From contig CAZOEO010000013.1 of NCBI GenBank assembly GCA_964578885.1, forward strand, positions 1 through 64,000: 64,000 nt of DNA, given 5' to 3'. The DNA is from CAZRHR01 sp964578885 (lineage in GTDB: Bacteria > Bacteroidota > Bacteroidia > CAIKAF01). Position 1 is the first letter of the stretch. Each line of letters starts with the position of its first letter. Position numbers and translations under genes: made by a program. The notes below the pieces were generated by a model, which was given only the letters and a program-made list of their open reading frames with translations, ran no database searches and was not told the DNA's origin. Shown here piece by piece: positions 33,668 through 42,006 of this stretch.

Positions 33668-35536
33668 ATGATGCATGCAGAATACTTTCAGGCACTTCGT
33701 GAAGCACTTCAATATGAGTGGGATACGGAGAAAAAAATGTTTGAGGGATATATTTCTTCTGCCACGCCAAAAGAGCGTACCCGCACCGGACTGACACGTT
33801 TTCCCTTGTCGATCAAAGACCATGGCATGGCCGGAACGGGCATTTTCTTTATGGATCTGGTTCCCGCCAAACAGGGGCAGACTTTTCCCCAACCCGAACA
33901 AGGCGCGGGTTTTGGTGGAGGTCGACCTGTTCGGCTTTTTACCAAAGAAGATGACCATTGGATGTATGGCGTTATACGCCAAATCAGGGGAGAAACCATT
34001 CGCGTTTATTTGCCGGTATCCGATGTGCCCGATGAATTTTTCGAGGGGCATCTTGGTTTGGATCTTCGCTTCGACCAACGTGCGTTTGAAGACATGATGG
34101 AAGGACTTCATTTTGCTGAAAAAGCAAGAAATCAGTCTTTTGCAGATTTACGCGATGTAATGTTGGGGCTGCTTCCTCCACGTAAAGAGTCATCTTTGCC
34201 TTTGGTTACCGGAGCCATTCAGTTGAATGCCGTTCAGGAAGAGGCCGTAAAACATATTTTGTCTTCCCTGGACGTGGCTTGCGTGCACGGACCTCCCGGC
34301 ACAGGAAAAACCGCGACCCTTGTGGCCACGCTGTTTTCGCTTGTTTCTGCCGGTAAATCCCTTTTGGTAAGTGCTGCGTCTAATGCGGCGGTAGATCATA
34401 TCGCCTTTCGGGCGGCACAGGCGGGATTGTCGGTGGTTCGTTTAGGAAATCCTGCACGCGTTGGGTCTCAGGCCGAGGCCTTTACTTTGGATGAACTTCG
34501 CAGAAAGCATCCTATGTTCAATGAAATGAATGCGTTGCAAAAGAGGGCGGCCGAAGCATTCCGGCAAGCCGATAAGTTTCGTCGTGTTTTTAATGCCGAT
34601 GTAAAAACAGAAAGGGCCGAGTTGCGCCAGTTGGCGAAAACGTACATACAAGAGGCAGAAGCCTTAGATACGCATATTAGCCGCGACATTATTGCCAAAG
34701 CTGAATTGGTTTGCACCACCTTAACCGGAACCTCATCTTCCCTTCTACACGGAAAAGTATTTGATTATTTGGTTTTAGATGAGGCCACCCAGGCCCAGGA
34801 ACCAAGCATCTGGCTGGCACTACAAAAAGCAAAAGCTTTGGTTTTAGCCGGCGATCCTCAGCAATTGCCTCCCACCATTAAAGATGAAAGAGCCAAAAAA
34901 ATTCTTGAAAAAGGATTGATGGAGAAGATGATGGAACGGCAGCCAGACACCTCGCGGATGCTTACCGTGCAATATCGCATGCATCCCACCATCATGCAGT
35001 TCCCGTCTCAATGGAAATATGGGAACAAGCTCGAAGCGGCGCCGGAAGTGTTGCGTAGGGAGGAATTAACGGTTCCCTTGCATTTTTACGACAGCGCAGG
35101 TTCCGGCATGGAAGAGCAGGTCGATGAAACTTCCGGATCACTCAGAAATGATGCCGAAGCGGTGTTGATTCAGCGACTATATCATTTATATTCAGCGGAA
35201 TTCCCCGATTGGTCTATTGGCGTGATTACCCCTTACAAAGCACAGGTAAAAGCCTTACATGCGCTGGATATTCCGGCAGATACCATTGATGGCTTTCAGG
35301 GACAGGAGCGAGACATCATGCTCATCAGTTTGGTACGCAGTAATGCGCAGGGAGAATGTGGATTTTTAAAAGATGAACGCCGAATCAATGTGGCATTGAC
35401 CCGCGCTAAACACAAGTTGGTGGTCATTGGCGACAGTGCTACGTTGGGGCATCTGTCATTTTTCAGGGATTGGTTTGCCTTTGTGGAGGAAAATGGGGTG
35501 TACGACTCGGTGTGGAGTTTGAGTGATTGGGGCTGA
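33668..35536 (+). CDS. UPF1/IGHMBP2-like superfamily 1 helicase
   Basis: 622 residues. Walker A GPPGTGKT is at residues 208-215; the DEATQ motif II follows about 160 residues later, then GDPQQLPP, the QYRMHP motif, GVITPYKAQ and TIDGFQGQERDIM (motif V) and NVALTRAKHKLVVIGD (motif VI). The N-terminal 190 residues form an SH3-like/accessory region. This is the bacterial UPF1-like SF1B helicase group; nucleic acid polarity and pathway are not known. The start at 33668 is preferred because it lies 5 nt after a promoter box. It is monocistronic; 35537-35745 holds no gene. Confidence 0.9.
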   Translation: MMHAEYFQALREALQYEWDTEKKMFEGYISSATPKERTRTGLTRFPLSIKDHGMAGTGIFFMDLVPAKQGQTFPQPEQGAGFGGGRPVRLFTKEDDHWMYGVIRQIRGETIRVYLPVSDVPDEFFEGHLGLDLRFDQRAFEDMMEGLHFAEKARNQSFADLRDVMLGLLPPRKESSLPLVTGAIQLNAVQEEAVKHILSSLDVACVHGPPGTGKTATLVATLFSLVSAGKSLLVSAASNAAVDHIAFRAAQAGLSVVRLGNPARVGSQAEAFTLDELRRKHPMFNEMNALQKRAAEAFRQADKFRRVFNADVKTERAELRQLAKTYIQEAEALDTHISRDIIAKAELVCTTLTGTSSSLLHGKVFDYLVLDEATQAQEPSIWLALQKAKALVLAGDPQQLPPTIKDERAKKILEKGLMEKMMERQPDTSRMLTVQYRMHPTIMQFPSQWKYGNKLEAAPEVLRREELTVPLHFYDSAGSGMEEQVDETSGSLRNDAEAVLIQRLYHLYSAEFPDWSIGVITPYKAQVKALHALDIPADTIDGFQGQERDIMLISLVRSNAQGECGFLKDERRINVALTRAKHKLVVIGDSATLGHLSFFRDWFAFVEENGVYDSVWSLSDWG

Positions 35537-35745
35537 GGCTGTTAAAAGATTTGGAGGAATAAGTGTTAGGGCAATGTGTCCCGGCACTACTTCGTTCCAT
35601 TCTTTAGTAAAGCCTCAGTGAATAATCGTACAAGGTAGAACGATTTTATAAAGCGAAAAGAAACGGCGTAACGAGATGGTTGTGAAAACCATGGGAGATA
35701 ATTAGAAACACCCAATTTGCTCTTCCGAGTCCCTCCGTTTAAAAA

Positions 35746-36603
35746 TCACCGCACCACCAACGTCTCCGACGTCAACTCCGCATTCGACTGCCCATGAAGC
35801 TCCTCTAACAAAGCGGAAACCTCCTCGCCCGTGAAATTACAAAACCAACGATCCGCGCGTTCCTGAATAGAAGGCAATCCTTTTCCGCGCACCGTATCTG
35901 CAATAATCACGGTCGGTTTTCCGGGTGAAAGGGGAATGGACGAAAACGCTTTTTCCAGCGCATCGAAGTCATGTCCGTTTACGCGGGTGACGGCACAACC
36001 GAAGGCCTCAAATTTCTGAGCCAAAGGTTCCAGTGGAATCAGTTCCTCTGTGCGAATGTTGGCCTGGAAATGGTTGCGATCTACCACGAAAACCAAATTA
36101 TCTAGCTTGTAGGCTTGGGCCACGAGAATGGCTTCCCAGCAAGTGCCTTCATTCAATTCTCCGTCGCCAGTCACTACCACCACGCGGTTTTTTCCACCAC
36201 GCATTTTAATGTCGTAGGCGATGCCTAAACCCACGGAGGGTAAATGCCCTAACGAACCGGAATAAAATTCAATACCGGGAATGTTTCGATTGGGATGCCA
36301 ATAAATGAAATCGTTTGTTTTCAGATGATTGGTAAGGCGGGAAGCATCCAGCCAACCCATTTCCACCATGGTGCCGTACAAAGCGGGTACGTCATGGCCT
36401 TTAGACAGAAGCAGATAATCTCGGTCGGGATCATTGAATGTATCTGGTCCTACCTGTAAAAATTCGTTGTATAGATATACAAAAAGATCTGCGCAGGATA
36501 AGGAAGCGCCGATGAAACAGCCGCCATCTGTACTCATACGGATAATGTGTTCCCGTACTTTGAGGGCCATGCTTTCCAATGCCTGTTTGCGGTCTGCTTG
36601 CAT
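35746..36603 (-). CDS. Transketolase N-terminal subunit
   Basis: A 285-residue thiamine-diphosphate-binding half of transketolase. Conserved segments: LLSKGHDVPALYG (His of the active site), SLGHLPSVGLGIAYDIK, the TPP/Mg motif GDGELNEG...DNLVFVVDRN, and ADTVRGKGLP. The C-terminal pyrimidine-binding half, normally the next gene, is not present in the window. It is the last of three co-directional genes (GT-B-like, cytidylyltransferase, transketolase N) with 2-bp gaps, so it probably works in a surface-sugar pathway rather than the pentose phosphate pathway. Confidence 0.88.
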   Translation of the reverse strand: MQADRKQALESMALKVREHIIRMSTDGGCFIGASLSCADLFVYLYNEFLQVGPDTFNDPDRDYLLLSKGHDVPALYGTMVEMGWLDASRLTNHLKTNDFIYWHPNRNIPGIEFYSGSLGHLPSVGLGIAYDIKMRGGKNRVVVVTGDGELNEGTCWEAILVAQAYKLDNLVFVVDRNHFQANIRTEELIPLEPLAQKFEAFGCAVTRVNGHDFDALEKAFSSIPLSPGKPTVIIADTVRGKGLPSIQERADRWFCNFTGEEVSALLEELHGQSNAELTSETLVVR

Positions 36604-36605
36604 CG

Positions 36606-37406
36606 TTAAATTTGTTTGGTTTGTTGTTCCGTTATGGTCTTTAGTTCGTCCAGGTGATTTCTGTACCAGTTCACTCCTGCAAATTTGGCATTAATCTCAT
36701 AGATTTCCGGATGCTCATCCAATAAATGCAAAATTTCTGACAAACCAAAAGCGGGATTCGAAGGATAAAGGGCTTCGAAAACAGCTTTGATAAAGTTGTA
36801 ATCCTCAAGATAATCAATGGTAAACCGGTGCGTCATGGAAAAGTCTTTTCCTGAGCTGCAAAGGACATTGCCAATGCGGAAGCGTTCCGGATTTTCCCAA
36901 AAGAAGGGGGTTGTATGTTCTCTTTCGAGGGGTTTTTGGGCTTCTTCCCATGCGGTTTTTAACGCGGAAAACGTCATGATCTCTACATCATTACCGTCTG
37001 GCCAAGTGGCGGGATGAAGGTTCGAAACATAATCGAATTGTCCTTCATAATTTTGGAAATATCCAATCACTTCATCGATCACAACTGGATCAATTAACGG
37101 CACATCGGAAGGTATTTTTAGTACAACCTCGGCATTGAATTGCAGGGCGGCCTGATAGTGCCGGTCCAGCAAGTCGGTGCTATGACCTCTGTAACAAGGC
37201 CAGTTGTTTTCAGCACAAAGGGCCGCAATGGCGTCGTCCTGGGGTTCTTGTGTGGTTGCGACGACAAATTCAAAATCGGAGCGGGCCATCAAAACCCTTT
37301 CTACCATGCGATGCAGCAGAGGTTTGCCCAGAATGGGCATCATCACTTTATCAGGTAGGCGGGAAGAACCGCGCCGGGCTTGAATAACCACTAACCTTTT
37401 ACTCAT
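36606..37406 (-). CDS. Cytidylyltransferase-like nucleotide-sugar synthetase
   Basis: A 266-residue protein with N-terminal VVIQARRGSSRLPDKVMMPILGKPLLHRMVERV, the motif of CMP-type sugar nucleotidyltransferases (KdsB/SpsF/NeuA group), and the following DVPLIDPVVIDEVIGYF acidic region. SpsF-like members activate acidic or unusual sugars for surface glycans; the substrate here is unknown. It begins 2 bp after the GT-B-like gene and has its own TATCTTTG box 5 nt before the ATG. Confidence 0.8.
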   Translation of the reverse strand: MSKRLVVIQARRGSSRLPDKVMMPILGKPLLHRMVERVLMARSDFEFVVATTQEPQDDAIAALCAENNWPCYRGHSTDLLDRHYQAALQFNAEVVLKIPSDVPLIDPVVIDEVIGYFQNYEGQFDYVSNLHPATWPDGNDVEIMTFSALKTAWEEAQKPLEREHTTPFFWENPERFRIGNVLCSSGKDFSMTHRFTIDYLEDYNFIKAVFEALYPSNPAFGLSEILHLLDEHPEIYEINAKFAGVNWYRNHLDELKTITEQQTKQI

Positions 37407-37408
37407 GG

Positions 37409-38452
37409 CTACAAAGATACCGCTTGATGTTTAGATTTATATTGTTTACAAAAAGCAATACCATCTCCTTCAAAATTCATGAAGGACCGGGCTATGTCAG
37501 CAATTCTTTCCGCAGATTTTCCTCCGTTTTGAATCGGCATTAACCGTTTTAGTTCATCTTCATCGAAGTAGCTGTGAACTTTTTTTCCCAGGGCCATGCC
37601 CACATATACCACCGTAGAAAACTGACAAATCAGTTCTTCGCAGTTGGCGATCATGTGATTGGTGTTTTCTCGCTGAAATACCAATGTACCTTCCGGCGCA
37701 TGGGTCATGATTTCCTGATAAGCTCGCTCCCAAATTTCGTTCGGATGCAGCTTAAAAATCATGGGGCGTCCGGCCGCAATGTTGGTCGCCTCCCGGATAA
37801 ATCCAATCCGATCTTCCTTTTTCAACGTTTCACGGATGTCTGAGGTACAAACCAAGACGTATTGATGGTAAGGGAAATCGTTTTGTAAAAAGGTGGCACA
37901 ATCGTCGAAGTTGGGCATACCCGTCACCAAAATGCGGTCTGCCTGCGTACCGAGGCGCGAAAACTGTTCTTTATATCCCGGACTGGCACAAGTGTAAATA
38001 TCTGCCAGGTTCATGCTGCCGTTCAGCGCTGTTCTAAGTGCAAAGTATCCGGGAAGATTCAGCTTTTTCACCACTTTGGCCCAATTGTCCAAAGGATCGG
38101 TCATGCCCTCTTGTACAAAAATCGTTTTCTTTTTTTTCACCCAACGCGGAACCAGCGCATCGGTACAAAGGAAAACCATGGCATATTCTTTCCGGTGTTT
38201 TTTCCCGGCATAGTCATATTGCAGACCATGTTCTGCTACAAATTTTTCCGCATTTTCCCGAAATGGGCCAGACATAATGGTGGCTTCCATTAAGCCAAGG
38301 TCTCGGACCATTTTTTCATACCATCTGTCCGGAAAAAACTGTGTGAACCAGCAATCGAAATCATCCTTCAGATATTGATAAATCTGAAACATTTGTGTGG
38401 TTTGGTTCATCGAACCATTCACAAAGAGGATTTTGGGTTTGTTTGCCGTCAT
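37409..38452 (-). CDS. GT-B-type / CDP-glycerol phosphotransferase-like protein
   Basis: 347 residues, no signal peptide. The C-terminal half has the FKLHPNE motif followed by a NHMIANCEELICQFSTVVYVGMALGKKVHSYFDEDEL block, as in UDP-GlcNAc 2-epimerase, CDP-glycerol glycerophosphotransferase and related GT-B fold enzymes. The N-terminal part reads KPKILFVNGSMNQTTQMFQIYQYL, a first Rossmann half. It is upstream of the cytidylyltransferase and transketolase N genes with 2-bp gaps. Alternatives: an NDP-sugar 2-epimerase-like enzyme or a glycosyltransferase of a surface glycan. Confidence 0.7.
   Translation of the reverse strand: MTANKPKILFVNGSMNQTTQMFQIYQYLKDDFDCWFTQFFPDRWYEKMVRDLGLMEATIMSGPFRENAEKFVAEHGLQYDYAGKKHRKEYAMVFLCTDALVPRWVKKKKTIFVQEGMTDPLDNWAKVVKKLNLPGYFALRTALNGSMNLADIYTCASPGYKEQFSRLGTQADRILVTGMPNFDDCATFLQNDFPYHQYVLVCTSDIRETLKKEDRIGFIREATNIAAGRPMIFKLHPNEIWERAYQEIMTHAPEGTLVFQRENTNHMIANCEELICQFSTVVYVGMALGKKVHSYFDEDELKRLMPIQNGGKSAERIADIARSFMNFEGDGIAFCKQYKSKHQAVSL
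37412..37419 (-). promoter_or_regulatory. Putative -7 box abutting the cytidylyltransferase start
   Basis: Minus-strand TATCTTTG, then TAGCC, then ATG 37406 (5-nt gap). It lies inside the end of the upstream gene, so it would be an internal promoter of the three-gene run. Confidence 0.45.
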
Positions 38453-38463
38453 GTTGGGGAAAT

Positions 38464-38943
38464 TTAGGACACCACTCTTTCGAAGCGAATCGTTTTGCCC
38501 AGTAGCCTTAAGCCAACATAACCGCGAATAAGGGCAAGGTTATAATTATTAAGAGTTATGCGACAGCCATACGTTTTACCGGATTCCGGATCGTATAAAG
38601 AGCCGCCTCCCCACGTGTCGTTGCCTTCGTATTCCATGTCGCGAAGGGTTCTGAGTCCAATAAAAGGAGTGGAACGCAAGGCGGGATCTGGATTTAACTT
38701 GTCCGTTTTCACACTTCCGTCGGCAAAATGATTTTTTTCCAACCAAACGATTTTTCCAAAAAACTTGCGACCGATGCGCTCAATTTTAATCTTCACCGTC
38801 TTTTCTTCATTGGTCCAGACGCCAGCCAACGCATTTTCTCCATACTTCTCTGCTACAACGCCGGCCGCAAGGGACTGGATACCCATCCAACACATAAAAA
38901 TCATTAACCAAGAGGCTTGGCGCATACTTTTCACTTTTAACAT
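38464..38943 (-). CDS. DUF2147 domain secreted protein
   Basis: 160 residues from ATG 38943 (MLKVKSMRQASWLMIFMCWM...) with a signal peptide. The rest matches the DUF2147 pattern: GVWTNEEKTVKIKIERIGRKFFGKIVWL...LNPDPALRSTPFIGLRTL...WGGGSLYDPESGKTYGCRITL...LRGYVGLRLLGKTIRFERV. Family function is unknown; it is a lipocalin-like small exported domain. Monocistronic, with a TATTTTTG box 6 nt before the ATG. Confidence 0.85.
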   Translation of the reverse strand: MLKVKSMRQASWLMIFMCWMGIQSLAAGVVAEKYGENALAGVWTNEEKTVKIKIERIGRKFFGKIVWLEKNHFADGSVKTDKLNPDPALRSTPFIGLRTLRDMEYEGNDTWGGGSLYDPESGKTYGCRITLNNYNLALIRGYVGLRLLGKTIRFERVVS

Positions 38944-38949
38944 AGGGCA

Positions 38950-38957
38950 CAAAAATA
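38950..38957 (-). promoter_or_regulatory. Putative -7 box abutting the DUF2147 start
   Basis: Minus-strand TATTTTTG, then TGCCCT, then ATG 38943 (6-nt gap). Confidence 0.5.
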
Positions 38958-39575
38958 CGGGTTTTAAACCTTCACAAAGGACATGCCACAAGGTATTTTG
39001 TACAAATATTTGTTAAGGATATTTTTGGTTTCCTGTAAGTTACGCGTAATCAATCTGCCAAGAAACTTTTATACCCTTCAAAGTTTCTAAGGTTTTCCAC
39101 TGGCCCCTTCTCCTTCAAGTGTCTTTTATGCAGAGATTTATATCTCTTCCAAATGGTCTGTTCGCCGTATTTTTTCCGCATTTCGCTTTTTCTATGGCTT
39201 CACCGAAAGCACATGCCTATTCCGTTTTTAGGGAAATTGTTTTGCCGATATGCTCATCGTGTATGTGTATTTACTCTTAGTTCAAAAGGATATTGCCCAT
39301 TTCAGGCGCTATTTTCGGGAAAATGGAAAAAAGAAAAAATGAAGCCCAAGCCTAAGGCACCATGATCCATGATTTCCGCAGACGTTCCCTTGTAGTGGAT
39401 GTTTGCTCCAACATGTGTGAGAAATGCCTGGACGGCCGCACCCAAGGACCAAAATATGAAGATGCCATTTACATGGAGACTCGTGTAAGATTTATGTCGT
39501 CAAACGATTGGGCCTGGCAGGTATGATGTGGTTTAAAATGAATACCTTTAAAATGAATTTTTACATGTTTTGGTT
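38958..39575. other. Long intergenic region, 618 bp
   Basis: The region between two divergent genes has no clear gene. It contains a 54-codon plus frame (39362-39526) with an MCEKCLDG CxxC but no promoter box at the expected place, plus an overlapping 70-codon frame earlier (39153-39365). No terminator, tRNA or repeat is visible. Confidence 0.4.
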
Positions 39576-40769
39576 ATGCGAATGTATCTTTTCAGAACGC
39601 TATTTTTCCCTGTTTTTGTGCTATTTTTCACTTTTAACTCGCAAGCTTTGCGCGGGCAAGGTGTACTGATATCCAATGCTCCCGGAACCCCGGATACGTC
39701 TGCTGCACTGGAAATTCGCAGTACGCAGAAAGGTTTGCTCATACCACGACTGACCACTGCACAACGAAACAGCATTGTAAGTCCGGCAGTGGGATTACAG
39801 GTATACAACACCACCACCGGCTGTTTGGAGATATTTCATGGAACACTTTGGTTAAGTGTAAGTTGTAATTGTCCGGTTCTGCCCAATGCCGGCTTTGCTA
39901 TTAGTGGATCTACCGTGACCAATACCGCACTGACCCTCACACCAGCTCAGTTGGGGCTTAATTATGTGTGGACGGCTACCGGTGGAACGCTTTCTTCTTC
40001 TACGGCGGCTTCTCCCACTGTCACGTATGCCAATGCCGGAACATTTACCATTTCATTAACGGTAACCGATGCGACCGGTTGCACCTCGACTTCTCAGCAA
40101 ACCATTATGATTTCCAATGTGGCGCCCAAAAACTGTCTGGCCATTTTAACCGCTTCCCCGAACTCTCCTAGCGGCGTGTATACGTTAGATCCAGACGGCG
40201 TCGGACCCATAGCTCCCATGAGTTGCTATTGCGACATGACCAACGACGGCGGAGGATGGACCTTGGTAATGCGTAATACCGGTGCCAACATTACCACAGA
40301 GAATACCGGCGCACAAGGAAATCTCTCGGCCCTGCAGTCCCCAACGGGAACAGCGGCTAAATATGCAGATAACGTGATCAATGCTTTGCGCACCAGCACC
40401 ACGACGGCCATTACTTTTCGCATAACATCCAACAACATTGCTAACCGGTATTTTATTCCCGGCACATGCACCTATCAGCATAATTCCAACGGCAATTCAT
40501 CTTCCGCCATTAGTCCTGCGTGCAGAAGTTACACGGCGTCATTCACCACGGCGCCCTCTCCTTCTTACATTCAATGTACGTCTTGGGGCGGCATGGGTGC
40601 TGGAATTGATTGTTGGTATGGCTGTAATGGAACGAGCAATTATACCAACGTGGTGAATACTCACCGCGGTTACAGTGAAACTTCCGGCATCACTACCAAC
40701 GCGGCAGGAAGCTCATTAGGCAGCAGTAGCACCACCTATGGCAACGATGTGTTGCTTTGGGTGCGTTAA
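39576..40769 (+). CDS. Secreted PKD- and fibrinogen-like domain protein
   Basis: 397 residues from ATG 39576 with a signal peptide (MRMYLFRTLFFPVFVLFFTFNSQA). Residues about 25-105 repeat the module of the gene at 10120 (ALEIRSTQKGLLIPRLTTAQRNSI...GLQVYNTTTGC). A PKD domain (about 110-190, AGTFTISLTVTDATGCTSTSQQTIMI) follows, then a fibrinogen-like C-terminal segment (about 200-397): GVYTLDPDGVGPIAPMSCYCDM, NDGGGWTLVMR, then a cysteine-containing Gly-Asn-Ser-rich part. Fibrinogen-like domains bind glycans or proteins in animals and occur sporadically in bacteria. No T9SS sorting domain is seen. The stop overlaps convergent dprA by 4 bp. Confidence 0.8.
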   Translation: MRMYLFRTLFFPVFVLFFTFNSQALRGQGVLISNAPGTPDTSAALEIRSTQKGLLIPRLTTAQRNSIVSPAVGLQVYNTTTGCLEIFHGTLWLSVSCNCPVLPNAGFAISGSTVTNTALTLTPAQLGLNYVWTATGGTLSSSTAASPTVTYANAGTFTISLTVTDATGCTSTSQQTIMISNVAPKNCLAILTASPNSPSGVYTLDPDGVGPIAPMSCYCDMTNDGGGWTLVMRNTGANITTENTGAQGNLSALQSPTGTAAKYADNVINALRTSTTTAITFRITSNNIANRYFIPGTCTYQHNSNGNSSSAISPACRSYTASFTTAPSPSYIQCTSWGGMGAGIDCWYGCNGTSNYTNVVNTHRGYSETSGITTNAAGSSLGSSSTTYGNDVLLWVR

Positions 40770-41857
40770 GTCAAACTAATGGCTCCACCTGGATGTTGCT
40801 GGATCCAACCTTCCAGTTCCATGGCAGTTATTTTGGCCGAAAGTTCACTCCAGGGACGCTGAATCCTGTGCATGAGTTCTTCGGTACGCATGGGGCTTTG
40901 GGCCTTCAATGCCTGAAAAATCAAAACATCCAGTTCTCCGGTTGGGCCAAACAACACTTCCTGGCGACCAACCGCATCCCAACCCAATTCGGCAGGCAAC
41001 TGCTCCGGTTTCCATAAAACACTGGCAATAGAATCAGCCATGAGATCTAAACAACCCTGCGACATGGGGTCGGTGATTCTTCCCGGCACCGCAAAAACGT
41101 CTCGGTGGTAATCGCGCGCCAGTTTCGCGGTAATCATGGCGCCACCACGGGACGCCGATTCTACCACCACCAAAATGTCACAAAGTCCGGCAATCAATCG
41201 GTTACGCATGGGAAAATGCGCACGCTCAGGACCTGCGCTTGGCAGTAATTCCGACAGGATGCCGCCGCCCTGTTTTATTCTTTGGGCCAGTCCAAGATGC
41301 TCCGGTGGATACAAATGATGTAAGCCATGCGCCACCACCGCAATCGTGGGCAAACCTTCTTGCAAGGCTTCCTCATGTGCAGCCGCATCTATTCCAAAAG
41401 CCAATCCGGAAACAATGGTAGCGCCTGTGTTTTTAAATGCTCTGACCACTGCTTTGGTTTGCTGAATGCCATAAGGTGTTGCTTTGCGCGTCCCCACAAT
41501 TCCCACCCACCTGCGAGAAGGCAAGGGAACTTGTCCGTCATAAAATAAAATCAATGGAGCATCTGGAATTTCCTTTAAGCCAGTGGGATACAATGAATTA
41601 TTCCAAGGAATAATCTGGTAACCATGCGCCAAAGCATCTTTGATGACGGAGTCATACTTCGACCATGTCCTAAATCCGGCCAAAGATTTAGCAAGGACAG
41701 GTCCAACACCTTGTACTTGAGATAATTCAGTGGCTTTGGCGTGAAAAACACCCTGGGCCGAACCAAAATGAGCCAACAAACGTTGACCCAAAATGCTTCC
41801 GATTCCCGAAAATTCTTGCAACGCCAAAAGCGCTTGCAGCTCTTCGCTTTCCTTCAT
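40766..41857 (-). CDS. dprA: DNA processing protein DprA
   Basis: 363 residues: an N-terminal helix-hairpin-helix-like part (about 1-70), the Rossmann-like DprA core (about 105-280) with VGIVGTRKATPYG, VSGLAFGIDAAAH, GNRLIAGL and AKLARDYHRDVFAVPG motifs, and a C-terminal winged-helix/DML1-like domain (about 310-360). DprA protects incoming single-stranded DNA and loads RecA during natural transformation. The gene ends in a 4-bp convergent overlap with the fibrinogen-like gene. Confidence 0.95.
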   Translation of the reverse strand: MKESEELQALLALQEFSGIGSILGQRLLAHFGSAQGVFHAKATELSQVQGVGPVLAKSLAGFRTWSKYDSVIKDALAHGYQIIPWNNSLYPTGLKEIPDAPLILFYDGQVPLPSRRWVGIVGTRKATPYGIQQTKAVVRAFKNTGATIVSGLAFGIDAAAHEEALQEGLPTIAVVAHGLHHLYPPEHLGLAQRIKQGGGILSELLPSAGPERAHFPMRNRLIAGLCDILVVVESASRGGAMITAKLARDYHRDVFAVPGRITDPMSQGCLDLMADSIASVLWKPEQLPAELGWDAVGRQEVLFGPTGELDVLIFQALKAQSPMRTEELMHRIQRPWSELSAKITAMELEGWIQQHPGGAISLT

Positions 41858-42006
41858 AAACGTTAAAATTTAGGGGGGAATCGTAGGATAAAAGTATGAA
41901 TTTTTTGTGAATTTTCAGAAAGTGATTAGGTTTGACTTGGTTTTTCATTACGCCATGGTACCGTCACGGATAAACGAATTGTTGAAGTAACTTATAATCA
42001 ATCGTT

